Shown here: positions 17,401 to 24,973 of the stretch, piece after piece
Layout of the letters: each line of letters opens with the position of its first letter
Numbering within the stretch: position 1 is the first letter of the stretch
Source of the DNA: JBBRQP01 sp038226175
Lineage (GTDB): Bacteria; Cyanobacteriota; Cyanobacteriia; Gloeobacterales; Anthocerotibacteraceae
DNA: 63,741 nucleotides
NCBI GenBank assembly: GCA_038226175.1
Contig: JBBRQP010000009.1
Span: 1 to 63,741, forward strand
Reading direction: 5' to 3'
Translations under genes and position numbers: made by a program
The notes under the pieces: generated by a model
The model's input: only the letters and a program-made list of their open reading frames with translations
The model's database searches: none
What the model was told of the DNA's origin: nothing

Positions 17401-17638
17401 GACTTTGGTGGTGATTATACGCTTGGCGTTTTTCCCTGATACGGGAATGGATGCCTATTCGCCAATTGCCACGGTTATTTTGGGTGGTTTGAGTATTTCT
17501 ACCATGCTCACCTTGATTGTTATCCCAGTCATGCACGCTGTCGTGGATGATGCGACAAATTGGGTTAGTCAGAGCGGACATCGCCATCCCATACCACTTG
17601 CGCGAGCTTCTGTTGTTCAACCGGAACAGCAAGAGTAA
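14444..17638 (+). CDS. RND efflux permease (AcrB/MdtC-like COG0841 group) of the MerR regulon
   Basis: A 1064-residue inner-membrane permease with the RND double repeat. Transmembrane helix 4 carries GRLVDDSIVVVEAT (about 401-414), the DD proton-relay pair of the HAE-1-like branch rather than the HME signature. The second-half motif is GIDVAGAILLIDLILTKRR. HAE-1 relatives usually export organic compounds, but its promoter, adaptor and neighbours place it in a metal regulon, and its central loop includes a Met-bearing stretch (IAMQAMGVDVMATSAA). Copper or silver export is a reasonable inference, not shown. It is followed by a YtkA/FixH-like protein and TolC with short gaps. Confidence 0.87.
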   Translation: MKIGVIPRWAIGNPVVVSALYIGILALAGLALFARLPVRMMPYVQSPLVAIVTMAPGSSPAEVETYLSKPIEQRMSVLDGVRFVRSSSQQDMSLVTVQFAWGQDTQRSVMAIQSVMKSAEGDLPLDNFNTRSYWVLPIDPLNRPVLTLALQGQGWDAVRLRDFADNTLVDRLKQVEEVQAVSIFGGYRRQLQVIIDRQKLAAYGVSILQVRDAIDRNNQSKGAGALTYGDQEILVRSDERAVNAQAIADYPIFSKGSQLVYVHDVATVQDTHEERRSSYRYNGEAALGINIIQKADASSPVVIGRLRAELRHIQGQYPGLEFKEAYDNSHLVEIIRTSTVIELLISVVLAGLVILVFLEDLRATTIVLISIPTALAISILPFVPMGMSLNSSTLIGILLAIGRLVDDSIVVVEATERKLAQGKPPLSAAIEGTQEVFLAIAAATFVMIAALLPMTLAGGLTGLMFVGIVWPIIYALIASLLISLTLTPLMAAYFLKPNDPNQPGQLRQFLAPVRQGLGWLEDRYQMLLNFALQNRLLTLAVAGVFIFLGIALYPYIGQEMMPLADSGQFMATLEAQPGTSFSRTDRMSRQFEQILLKQPEVEKVSSEVGFEVTNNNTYFSGYSMGGVNSASLIVTLKDRGDRSRDIWQVMDAANLEAERTIPGLRRIAMQAMGVDVMATSAAPVQIAVYGQDLGVLHKLASQVLAIAKKVPGFVMLNTSSTLSQPEYRLQVDHRRAQELGLSVEQVTEQARYALQGGYTMQYYNRPNLRVNSIFIRYDQQARKGEAELAATYITTPTGQQLPLNSIVTFPQQHGASLIEHVNGRRVVYINGFYRKHGPASMDLSMAVAMRSGTQLDFPPGYGLDSMGDMTDMMIEFDRLIKGLVVSLILIYLILVIQFRSFIQPLNMMLSIPLELAGVFGALLLAGQTFSTVSILGIIILSGIDVAGAILLIDLILTKRRQGIPRDQAIREAGPIRLKPILMTVIVTLVVIIRLAFFPDTGMDAYSPIATVILGGLSISTMLTLIVIPVMHAVVDDATNWVSQSGHRHPIPLARASVVQPEQQE

Positions 17639-17666
17639 TTTCAACCCCACTTCAAAGGAGTCTACT

Positions 17667-18080
17667 ATGCAACGCTTTGCTCTCGTACTTGTTACTGCTC
17701 TATATTTAAGCGCAGCGGTTCAAGCGGCTGAAATCAAACCTAGTACCCAAGTAGGTGCTGCCAAAATCGTGCTAATAGTGGCAAGTATCCCGCTCAAAGT
17801 TGGTAAAAATATCCTTATGCTTAAAGTCAGTGATGCTCAAAATAAACCGTTTATCAGTCAAGACTTTAAAGCTGTAATCACCCAATCTGCTCAAGAAATG
17901 GCAGCTATGGGCATGGGGGACATGGGCATGGCTGCAGCTAAAGTGGCAGTAAAAGCGACAACTCCTGGCGTCTATGAAATTAAAACCAGTCTTCCCTTCG
18001 GCGGAAAATGGAATCTACAGGTCAATATCAAAGATACTAAACCGCCAGCGCGTGCCAACTTTAGTTTTACTGTGAAATAA
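17667..18080 (+). CDS. Periplasmic YtkA/FixH-like protein, Met-rich
   Basis: A 137-residue protein starting at ATG 17667 behind AAAGGAG; longer in-frame readings overlap the permease and lack a leader. The signal peptide ends VQA-AE. A beta-sandwich pattern of YtkA/FixH type holds a Met cluster MAAMGMGDMGM at about 91-101 and closes with GKWNLQVNIKD...FSFTVK. The Met cluster and following strands resemble residues 475-530 of the adaptor encoded at 12733. It lies between the permease and TolC, so it is probably a periplasmic metal-binding accessory of that pump (inference). Confidence 0.65.
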   Translation: MQRFALVLVTALYLSAAVQAAEIKPSTQVGAAKIVLIVASIPLKVGKNILMLKVSDAQNKPFISQDFKAVITQSAQEMAAMGMGDMGMAAAKVAVKATTPGVYEIKTSLPFGGKWNLQVNIKDTKPPARANFSFTVK

Positions 18081-18081
18081 T

Positions 18082-19407
18082 ATGCTGCCGATCAGGTATT
18101 TTGCGGTGGGCTTACTTTTACTAGGGCTGAGTCTGCCAGCTGTCGCCCAACCTTCAGAAACTCTAGCAGACCATCGTCCTTTGATCACAGGTCTATTGAC
18201 CCTCAAAGATGCTGTGCAACGGGCTAAAACAGCAGGTTTTGCGGTCTTGATAGCCGAGCAGGAAGCACGCATTGCCCGTGCCGGAGTCGGGATTGCCCAA
18301 TCTGCTCGTTTACCTCTATTAACCATCAATTCGGCCTATACCCTAGCAAACAACCCTTTTTTCTATACCCTCAGTCCTGGGCCGAGCAATATTCCCCGTA
18401 ATTCAGCGGGAGAGTTTAACCTAGGTCTAAGTTTGCCCCTTTATACTGGCGGTCGATTAGAAGCTCATCTTGCCGAAGCCACTGCCCAAGGAGATGCCGC
18501 CGACCAAGATGTTGATGCCGCTCGCTTGGCTGCGATTTTTGCCGCTAAACAAGCCTACTTCCAAGCCTTACTAGCCCAGCGCCAAGTTGTAACCTATCGC
18601 GAATATGTAAGACACCGCGAAGCTAGCCTTAGCCAGACCCGTGACCGTTTTGCTGTGGGCAAGGTTCCCCGTGTCTATATCCTGCGTGACGAAACCGAAC
18701 TTACCGCTGCCCAGCAAACCCTGATTGCAGCCCAAACTTTTTACCAAAGTGCTCTAGCGGATCTAAAAAAAGCCTTAGGGGTCAATCCTGCTTCTGAATT
18801 TACACTCAGTGATGGTTTCTCAAAGACTGCCCCAACCCTAGACTTAGCCCAAGCCCTAGCACAGACTAAACACCATAATCCCGAACTCATCGCCTTACAG
18901 CTGCGAATTCAAGCTAGTACAGCCCAAGTCCAATTGGCAACGGCAGTGTATTTACCCCAAGTCAGTCTCTATGCCCAAGGCGAATTACGAACCCCAGAGT
19001 CCGATGGTTTTGGGAGCGGCAGTTCATTGATTGTGGCGGCAACGCTACCCATACTCGACTTTGGTGGCCGTGCAGCCGAGGTAGAAAAAGCCCAAGCCAA
19101 TTTAAGCAAGACCCTGCTACAACAAGGAGCCAAAGAACAAGAATTAGCTCAAACTGTAACTCAGGCTTGGCTCAATTCTCAACAAGCTCAGTCTTCGATC
19201 CAACTGGCTCAGGCTGGAATTACCTTGGCTACCGAAGAAAATCGCTTAGCTCAAGAACGCTTTGCTGTGGGTCGGAGTATTCAAGTTGAAGTCCTAGATT
19301 CTTTTGTAGCTTTGCTACGGGCACAGTTACAAGAGATCAAAGCTCGCTATGATTACCAATCGGCTCTGGCACAACTAGAACAAGCTATGGGAGGAGATTT
19401 GCCTTGA
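18082..19407 (+). CDS. TolC family outer-membrane efflux channel
   Basis: A 441-residue protein beginning one base after the preceding stop. The signal peptide ends AVA-QP. Two repeats of the outer-membrane efflux protein fold are visible (about 30-230 and 240-430), with long Gln/Ala-rich helices and the conserved NPxF/LxxPLYTGGR-like strand motif in the first half, matched by LPILDFGGRAAEVE in the second. It provides the exit duct for RND pumps; as the only TolC in the window it may serve both RND systems. It is co-transcribed with the permease at 14444. Confidence 0.92.
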   Translation: MLPIRYFAVGLLLLGLSLPAVAQPSETLADHRPLITGLLTLKDAVQRAKTAGFAVLIAEQEARIARAGVGIAQSARLPLLTINSAYTLANNPFFYTLSPGPSNIPRNSAGEFNLGLSLPLYTGGRLEAHLAEATAQGDAADQDVDAARLAAIFAAKQAYFQALLAQRQVVTYREYVRHREASLSQTRDRFAVGKVPRVYILRDETELTAAQQTLIAAQTFYQSALADLKKALGVNPASEFTLSDGFSKTAPTLDLAQALAQTKHHNPELIALQLRIQASTAQVQLATAVYLPQVSLYAQGELRTPESDGFGSGSSLIVAATLPILDFGGRAAEVEKAQANLSKTLLQQGAKEQELAQTVTQAWLNSQQAQSSIQLAQAGITLATEENRLAQERFAVGRSIQVEVLDSFVALLRAQLQEIKARYDYQSALAQLEQAMGGDLP

Positions 19408-19491
19408 TTTTGCACCTTCCACAAAATCATGTCACAGGGTAGAGGTAATTTCATTTTCTAAGCAATAAAGTTAATACGAAGAGTCTATTTG

Positions 19492-19524
19492 CTTGACTCT
19501 ATAGTCAACTGTAAACTCTAGGAT
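19492..19524 (+). promoter_or_regulatory. MerR-type promoter/operator 3 (copA-cupredoxin operon)
   Basis: CTTGACTCTATAG (first 13 bases identical to operators 1 and 2), TTGACT at 19493-19498, 20-bp spacer, TAGGAT at 19519-19524. The right half of the dyad is weaker (CTGTAAAC). It lies 43 bp before the copA ATG. Confidence 0.82.
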
Positions 19525-19567
19525 TAGATTACCTGATCCGCTAAGTTTCATCCAAGGAGTTGACAGC

Positions 19568-21817
19568 ATGACTTTACAACTAAATATCCCGAACCTAAGT
19601 TGTGGCGGATGTGCCAACACGGTAACCAACGTCATTCAAACCTTAGACCCCCAAGCTCAGGTCAAGGTAGATGTGACAACCAAGCAGGTCGAGGTCACAA
19701 CCCAGGCTAGCGAAGCAACTATGCGCACGGCTTTAGCGCAGGCAGGTTATACGGTAGCAGATGGGGAACTGCCTACTCAGCAACTTGAGGCAACTCTGAC
19801 CATAGCTCCACAGGAAAAAGCCTATCAGGATACTATGCGCAAGTTTTGGTTTGCCGCTGTCATTGCCGTGCCGATGTTGCTCTTTTCTGTACCCGATTAT
19901 ATTCCTGCCTTGCGAGCAGCCACGATGGCTTGGCATAGTGCAATTGGCATCACAGCCGCTCTGTTGAGTTTGCCCGTGTTGGCCTGGTCGGGCGGGGCTT
20001 TTTTTACGGGAGCCTGGAATAGTTTTCGGCATCACAATGCCACGATGGACACCTTAGTGGCGTTGGGTACCGGGTCAGCATGGCTTTATTCAGCTGTTTA
20101 TGCAGTTGCTCCTAGCTTATTTCCACCCCAAGCCGCAGGGATGTTTTTTGATACAGCCGTGATTGTAATTGCCTTAGTCCTACTCGGTCAGGCTCTTGAG
20201 GCCAAAGCCCGAGGACAATCTAGTGAAGCGATCAAGAAGCTCCTCGAACTTCAAGCCAAAACAGCCCGGGTGATTCGAGACGGCAAAGAACGTGATATTC
20301 CCATCGAACAGGTCATTGTTGGCGATAGTGTCTTAGTACGTCCCGGCGAAAAAGTTCCGGTAGACGGCGTAATCCTAACGGGAGAATCAGCCCTAGACGA
20401 ATCCGTGGTGACCGGAGAATCTGTGCCTACCGATAAACGTCCGGGTGACCGGGTAATCGGGGCGAGTATCAATAAAACTGGCGCATTTACCTTTAAGGCG
20501 ACTCAGGTAGGTAAAGATACAGCTCTCTCGCAAATTGTGAAAATGGTGGCACAAGCCCAAACTTCTAAAGCGCCAATCGGCAAACTCGTGGATCTGGTGT
20601 CGGGATATTTTGTACCCGCTGTGGTGATTATGGCGATCCTGACCTTCTTAATCTGGTTTAATTTAGGCCCTTCTCTAAATTTTGCGGTAGTCGCAATGGT
20701 GACTGTGTTGGTGATTGCCTGTCCTTGTGCGCTAGGTTTGGCAACGCCAATGAGCCTGATGGTAGGTGTTGGTAAAGCCGCCCAAAACGGGGTCTTAATC
20801 CGCAATGGTGAAGCCTTAGAGAATGCCTCTAAGCTCAAAGTGTTGGTACTCGATAAAACTGGAACGATTACTAAAGGCCAACCATCACTCACGGATGTTT
20901 TACCTTTAGCCGGGTTTACCGAAGAAGAACTGCTGCGCTTGGCGGCAATTGCGGATCGTCGTAGTGAACATCCCTTAGCCCAAGCGATTGTCGAGGGTGC
21001 AGTAAAACGCGGATTGGCTTTAGATGAACCCCAGGCTTTCCAGGCATTGCCCGGTCAGGGGGTTGAGGCCACGGTTAATCAAAAGATAGTCTTGGTGGGT
21101 AATGCCAAACTGATGACCGAGCAAAAGATTAGTCTTGATGCCTTTACGTCACGCACTGATCCTTTGGCGGATGCGGGTAAAACTCCCATGTTTATTGCGG
21201 TGGATGGTCAGCCAGCAGGCGTAATTGCGGTGGCAGATACGATTAAAGGTGATGCTATCAAGGCTATTGGTACCCTTCAAAAAATGGGCATTGAAGTGGT
21301 GATGATGACGGGCGATAACCAGCGCACGGCCCAAGCCATTGCCCGCCAAGTCGGGATTACCAAAGTTTTAGCCGAAGTGCTCCCTGCTGATAAAGCGCAC
21401 ATGGTGCAAACCCTCCAAAAAGATCAACAAAAAACCAAAGGTCTCGTCGGTATGGTGGGCGATGGCATCAATGACGCACCGGCTCTGGCCCAAGCGGACG
21501 TTGGTTTTGCCATGGGTACCGGAACCGATGTGGCGATTGAGGCCGCTGACGTGACGCTGCTTGGTGGCAGTTTGAAGGCACTAGTTTATTCAATCGAAAT
21601 CTCACGAGCTACATTAGCTAATATTCGCCAAAACCTCTTTGGTGCGTTTATCTACAATGCTTTAGGGATACCGTTCGCGGCGGGCGTCTTTTACCCACTC
21701 TTTGGTTTGCTGCTCTCACCAATTATTGCTGGCGGTGCGATGGCTCTATCGAGTATCACAGTCGTGACTAATGCTAATCGTTTACGTTTCTTTGCCCCAG
21801 TGGAGTCCAGCTCATGA
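19568..21817 (+). CDS. copA: Copper-translocating P1B-type ATPase
   Basis: A 749-residue P-type ATPase with AAGGAG before ATG 19568. An N-terminal HMA metal-binding domain carries CGGC at 12-15. Eight transmembrane helices include the CPC metal site (about 384-386), DKTGTIT phosphorylation motif (about 428), SEHPLAQAI (HP motif) and GDGINDAP (about 631). The last helices contain YNALGIPFAAG and MALSSITVV, the residues expected for Cu(I) rather than Zn/Cd pumps. It exports Cu(I) from the cytoplasm. A MerR-type promoter precedes it and the cupredoxin overlaps its stop codon, so copper induction through the MerR protein at 12251 is likely. Confidence 0.94.
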   Translation: MTLQLNIPNLSCGGCANTVTNVIQTLDPQAQVKVDVTTKQVEVTTQASEATMRTALAQAGYTVADGELPTQQLEATLTIAPQEKAYQDTMRKFWFAAVIAVPMLLFSVPDYIPALRAATMAWHSAIGITAALLSLPVLAWSGGAFFTGAWNSFRHHNATMDTLVALGTGSAWLYSAVYAVAPSLFPPQAAGMFFDTAVIVIALVLLGQALEAKARGQSSEAIKKLLELQAKTARVIRDGKERDIPIEQVIVGDSVLVRPGEKVPVDGVILTGESALDESVVTGESVPTDKRPGDRVIGASINKTGAFTFKATQVGKDTALSQIVKMVAQAQTSKAPIGKLVDLVSGYFVPAVVIMAILTFLIWFNLGPSLNFAVVAMVTVLVIACPCALGLATPMSLMVGVGKAAQNGVLIRNGEALENASKLKVLVLDKTGTITKGQPSLTDVLPLAGFTEEELLRLAAIADRRSEHPLAQAIVEGAVKRGLALDEPQAFQALPGQGVEATVNQKIVLVGNAKLMTEQKISLDAFTSRTDPLADAGKTPMFIAVDGQPAGVIAVADTIKGDAIKAIGTLQKMGIEVVMMTGDNQRTAQAIARQVGITKVLAEVLPADKAHMVQTLQKDQQKTKGLVGMVGDGINDAPALAQADVGFAMGTGTDVAIEAADVTLLGGSLKALVYSIEISRATLANIRQNLFGAFIYNALGIPFAAGVFYPLFGLLLSPIIAGGAMALSSITVVTNANRLRFFAPVESSS

Positions 21818-22182
21818 ATATTGTGATCAATGGTTTAGGATTAGCTTTTATCGCTTGGATTGTCTGGTATTTTTGGCTCTGGAAAGACACAGATAGCCAA
21901 GCTGCTACATCAAGTATGGGCATCCAAGAGGTCAATATCACCGTGCAAGGCGGCTATAGTCCAGCCTCAATCATGGTCAAAGCTGGTCAATTGGTGCGCT
22001 TAAATTTTACACGTCGCGAATCTTCAGCTTGTAGCGAAGAAGTAATCTTTCCAGATTTTGGTCTACGTTCTCATTTACCCCAAAATGAAACTGTTACCTT
22101 AGAAATGACACCTATCAAGCCTGGAGAATATGAATTTGTCTGTGGCATGAATATGTTACGCGGTAAATTGATTGCGCAGTAA
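21814..22182 (+). CDS. Membrane-anchored cupredoxin-domain protein
   Basis: A 122-residue protein whose ATG overlaps the copA stop (ATGA). A single N-terminal hydrophobic segment (about 7-24) would anchor or export it. The remainder is a cupredoxin fold (VNITVQGGYSPASIMVKAGQ ... GEYEFVCGMNMLRGKLIAQ). Candidate copper ligands are Cys (SACSEE), Cys and Met residues in FVCGMNML; the classic N-terminal and C-loop His residues of plastocyanin are absent. Translational coupling with CopA suggests it accepts Cu(I) from the ATPase on the periplasmic side (inference). Confidence 0.82.
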   Translation: MNIVINGLGLAFIAWIVWYFWLWKDTDSQAATSSMGIQEVNITVQGGYSPASIMVKAGQLVRLNFTRRESSACSEEVIFPDFGLRSHLPQNETVTLEMTPIKPGEYEFVCGMNMLRGKLIAQ

Positions 22183-22188
22183 AAAATT

Positions 22189-22269
22189 TGCGGATGGGGA
22201 GACTCGAACTCCCAAGGATTGCTCCACTAGTCCCTCAAACTAGCGCGTATACCGTTCCGCCACATCCGC
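22189..22269 (-). tRNA. tRNA-Leu (anticodon GAG)
   Basis: On the minus strand the 81-base sequence folds with acceptor GCGGATG/CATCCGC and discriminator A. The anticodon stem CTAGT/ACTAG holds loop TTGAGGG, giving GAG, which reads CUC/CUU leucine codons. A long class II variable arm (GGAGCAATCC region) and T-arm GGGAG-TTCGAGT-CTCCC follow. CCA is not encoded. It sits just after the copper island on the opposite strand. Confidence 0.95.
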
Positions 22270-22386
22270 ATGAATCTTGATCATAGGAGTTTTGGGGGTA
22301 CAGCGTCAATCAAGCGGTGAGGTGAGTTGGGCTAATAGCGGTGATGTGGGTCAAAATTTCGACTATTCTGGGGATCAAGCGGGTTA

Positions 22387-22791
22387 ATGATGAGCATAAT
22401 GACGGAGCGCGGCAATTATTATCAGATTTTGGGCGTACTACCCGGAGCGCGAGATGGCGATATTCGCCAAGCCTATCGTCAGCTTTGCCGTATCTATCAT
22501 CCTGATACAACAACGCTAGCCCCTCAAGAAGCCCTCGAAAAATTTTTGGTGATCAACGAAGCCTACACCATTCTCAGTCACCCGACCAAGCGGGTACAGT
22601 ATGACCAACGCCTCTATAGTTTGCGTGCGGCGACTAAACCGGTAGCCCCTGTGGCCCAACCACCCCAACAAACCCTAGAAATTCATGAACGTCCGCTATC
22701 TAATACAGAAATTTTTGCTTTATTTATTTTAGGTGCCTCTTTTCTGGCATCGTTGATCTTAGTGGGTTTTGTCAGTTTATTACGAGGATAG
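22387..22791 (+). CDS. J-domain protein with C-terminal transmembrane anchor
   Basis: A 134-residue protein. Residues 10-75 form a J domain (YYQILGVLPGARDGDIRQAYRQ, HPD motif in YHPDTTT, NEAYTILSHPTKRVQYDQ), so it can stimulate an Hsp70. A proline-rich linker leads to one transmembrane helix at about 108-130. There is no Gly/Phe or zinc-finger region, so it is a class III type J protein tethered to a membrane. It is first in a tight cluster with a DUF3143 gene and an export lipoprotein-like gene; the J-protein/DUF3143 pairing is common in cyanobacteria as I recall. Confidence 0.88.
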   Translation: MMSIMTERGNYYQILGVLPGARDGDIRQAYRQLCRIYHPDTTTLAPQEALEKFLVINEAYTILSHPTKRVQYDQRLYSLRAATKPVAPVAQPPQQTLEIHERPLSNTEIFALFILGASFLASLILVGFVSLLRG

Positions 22792-22796
22792 CAGGA

Positions 22797-23069
22797 ATGA
22801 AATTACTACCAGCCGATACACCGTTATATAACCATCCGCTCCCTCAATTGGAAGCCTGGTTAGTGGAGCAGGGCTGCCAGCAAGATACGGAAATCTTGCA
22901 CCGATGGCATCTCATTACGACAACATGGACGACAACGATTGATCTCGAAGAAACCACCTTACGGGCAGAATATGCCTTTGATGGCAAAACCCGTACCCTT
23001 AATTTTCCCTATTCGCTCAGCCGCTGGGACGTGGAACAGGCGGTTTTCCATGCTGATCCGCAAGAGTAG
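22797..23069 (+). CDS. DUF3143 domain protein
   Basis: A 90-residue protein with the DUF3143 opening LYNHPLPQLEAWL and the W-x3-TTTIDLEETTLRAEY core. The domain is found mainly in cyanobacteria; function is unknown to me. It lies five bases after the J-domain gene and its last seven codons overlap the next gene's start, indicating co-translation. There is no signal peptide or membrane segment. Confidence 0.75.
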   Translation: MKLLPADTPLYNHPLPQLEAWLVEQGCQQDTEILHRWHLITTTWTTTIDLEETTLRAEYAFDGKTRTLNFPYSLSRWDVEQAVFHADPQE

Positions 23070-24042
23070 GATCTTAGTTGTGTGGCTAACACTGGCTCTG
23101 GGGGACGTCCAAGCACAAGCACCCCCCGCTGAACCCCGTTCCTTTGACCTGTCAGCAGCTACCAATGTGTATAGATTGGGTGCCGGAGATCAGCTCAGTA
23201 TCCGCATCCCACAGGTTCTGGCAGGCATCAAACCTATGATAATTTCCACTGAAGGGCAGCTGACCTTGCCTCTAGTTGGTATTGTCCAAACTGAGGGCTT
23301 AACAGCGGCCCAATTACAACGACGCTTAACAGAACTCTACAGCACCTACTTAGTCGATCCCGAAGTCATCGTTAGTTTGAGTGCAGCCCGCTCGATTCGT
23401 GTCACTGTCCAAGGAGAAGTAGCTCAGCCCGGAACCTATGGTCATACGCCAGTTGACGGCAAGTCGGTCTATGGTTATCAAGATTTACAAACCTCGCAGG
23501 CTTTGAAATTAGCTGGTGGTCTCAAAACAACCGCTGACCTCGAACACATTGTGCTTTTACACCGCCAGTCTAATGGTCAAACTAGTCGCCGTACACTCAA
23601 TCTTCTAGCACTGCTTGAAACGGGCGATACCACCAATGACTTGCTCCTCAGTGACGCAGACCTCCTGCTCGTACCCCGTCGTGCCCAAAACACGCCTGAT
23701 ACAAAGATTGCTCAATCTAGTTTGGCCGCACCTACTACGATCAAGGTCAAAATTTTGGGTGCTGTCCAAAAACCGGGTTGGCTCAGTATAACGCCCCATT
23801 TGCCCTTAAGCGAGGCGATCCAAGCATCCGGCGGATTTACTGCCCAAGCAACCAGACAGGTGGTTTTGCTGCGGTTTGATACGAATCATCGTTTGCAACA
23901 GCGAACTGTCACAGTGACTGACCTTACTAATCCCGATGACCTGCTCTTAGAGACTGGCGATCTCATTTTTGTGGCAGCAGGGCAACAAACAGCGGCACAA
24001 GCTAGTCTGTGGCGGCAATTGCAAGAGCTTTTGGGGGATTAA
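23050..24042 (+). CDS. Polysaccharide export protein (Wza-like, SLBB domains)
   Basis: A 330-residue protein when started at ATG 23050, inside the end of the DUF3143 gene; this start opens a signal peptide (ILVVWLTLALGDVQA-QA). Poly_export/PES domain YRLGAGDQLSIRIPQVLAG...GQLTLPLVGIVQTEGLT is followed by two SLBB domains (about 120-200 and 225-300: VTVQGEVAQPGTY and VKILGAVQKPGW). Such proteins form or gate the outer-membrane channel for exopolysaccharide. No lipobox Cys is visible. No other capsule gene is adjacent. Its 3' end overlaps the convergent gene by four bases. Confidence 0.87.
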   Translation: MLIRKSRILVVWLTLALGDVQAQAPPAEPRSFDLSAATNVYRLGAGDQLSIRIPQVLAGIKPMIISTEGQLTLPLVGIVQTEGLTAAQLQRRLTELYSTYLVDPEVIVSLSAARSIRVTVQGEVAQPGTYGHTPVDGKSVYGYQDLQTSQALKLAGGLKTTADLEHIVLLHRQSNGQTSRRTLNLLALLETGDTTNDLLLSDADLLLVPRRAQNTPDTKIAQSSLAAPTTIKVKILGAVQKPGWLSITPHLPLSEAIQASGGFTAQATRQVVLLRFDTNHRLQQRTVTVTDLTNPDDLLLETGDLIFVAAGQQTAAQASLWRQLQELLGD

Positions 24043-24872
24043 AAGGCCATGGGAACATCAATTTGTAGGGACATAAACTTTTTGGCTAAGCCCCGAGCTT
24101 TGAGTGCAACCTCAAATTGCAGCGGCGTTCCAGTCAAGACCGGGAATGTACCGTAATGCATCGGTACTACGATCCTTGGTTGAACCAAGGCTACTGCTGC
24201 TGCTGCACGTTGGGTACCCATTGTGAAATGATCGCCAATGCACGCTAGCATCACGTCAATCTTGCCATATTGACGGACATCAGCCATATCCTCAAAATAA
24301 TCTGTATCACCAGTGTGGTAAAAAGTCGGGCCGTCTTTGATTATCACTACAAATCCACCGGGGTTACCCGCAAAGTGATTGCTATCATCTTGGTTTACGC
24401 CCAGGGCTTTGCTATTGATGGTCGAGCTATGGACAGCAGGCACAAAGGCAATTTTGACCTCGCCATCAAAAAAAGTTACCACACCACCAAAGTTGCCTAG
24501 GGAGTCAAATCCCATTTGGTCTTTAGGATAATTGGCATAATCAGCCAAAGCATTACCTAGATCATAGGTCGCGACAAGACGGGCTTTAGTTTTTTGGGCA
24601 ATCTCAGTGGCTTGGCCTACATGATCAAAATGCCCATGGGTAATTAAAATTAGGTCTACTTTACCGAGGTTAGCGACGTCCGCTTTGCCATTTTTGTTAC
24701 TAGGGTTTTCGAGCCAAGGGTCAAGTAAGAGGACATGACCTTTGGGAGTCACAATTTTAAAGGCGGCATGACCATACCAAGTAAGGCGCGTCGGTTCTGC
24801 GGCCTGCACCGCCCAAACATTTGTCCATGCCAAAAAAGCCGCTATCATCAGTCTCAAACAATAGTTAGCCAT
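24039..24872 (-). CDS. Exported metallo-beta-lactamase-fold hydrolase (UPF0173-like)
   Basis: A 277-residue protein with a signal peptide ending VQA-AE. The MBL zinc motif is present as THGHFDHVG, with further ligands in AVHSS, HTGDTDY and the C-terminal HYGTFP. The opening LTWYGHAAFKI is typical of the UPF0173/UlaG-like metal-dependent hydrolase group. Substrate is unknown. The signal peptide places it in the periplasm, whereas many family members are cytosolic. It is convergent with the Wza-like gene and divergent from gcvP. Confidence 0.85.
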   Translation of the reverse strand: MANYCLRLMIAAFLAWTNVWAVQAAEPTRLTWYGHAAFKIVTPKGHVLLLDPWLENPSNKNGKADVANLGKVDLILITHGHFDHVGQATEIAQKTKARLVATYDLGNALADYANYPKDQMGFDSLGNFGGVVTFFDGEVKIAFVPAVHSSTINSKALGVNQDDSNHFAGNPGGFVVIIKDGPTFYHTGDTDYFEDMADVRQYGKIDVMLACIGDHFTMGTQRAAAAVALVQPRIVVPMHYGTFPVLTGTPLQFEVALKARGLAKKFMSLQIDVPMAF

Positions 24873-24959
24873 GGTTTTTCTTGTCCTAACACACTCTTTA
24901 TTATCCTAAAGCAGATAGGCAGCTGTACTCGGTGCGATGGCAGCCCAGAGTAAGCCATG

Positions 24960-24965
24960 TATAAT
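24960..24965 (+). promoter_or_regulatory. Candidate -10 element for gcvP
   Basis: TATAAT lies nine bases before the first in-frame ATG (24974), so a transcript starting about seven bases after it would be leaderless or begin translation at ATG 24992. No clear -35 is visible at the usual distance. Confidence 0.4.
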
Positions 24966-24973
24966 GTGTCGGA

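Noticed and set aside
20503..20892. 129-residue minus-strand ORF inside copA
   Set aside because: Antisense to the conserved CPC and DKTGT region; no recognisable domain or ribosome site.
24873..24973. Glycine riboswitch ahead of gcvP
   Set aside because: The gap is only 101 bp and the likely -10 leaves almost no leader, so there is no room for the aptamer.
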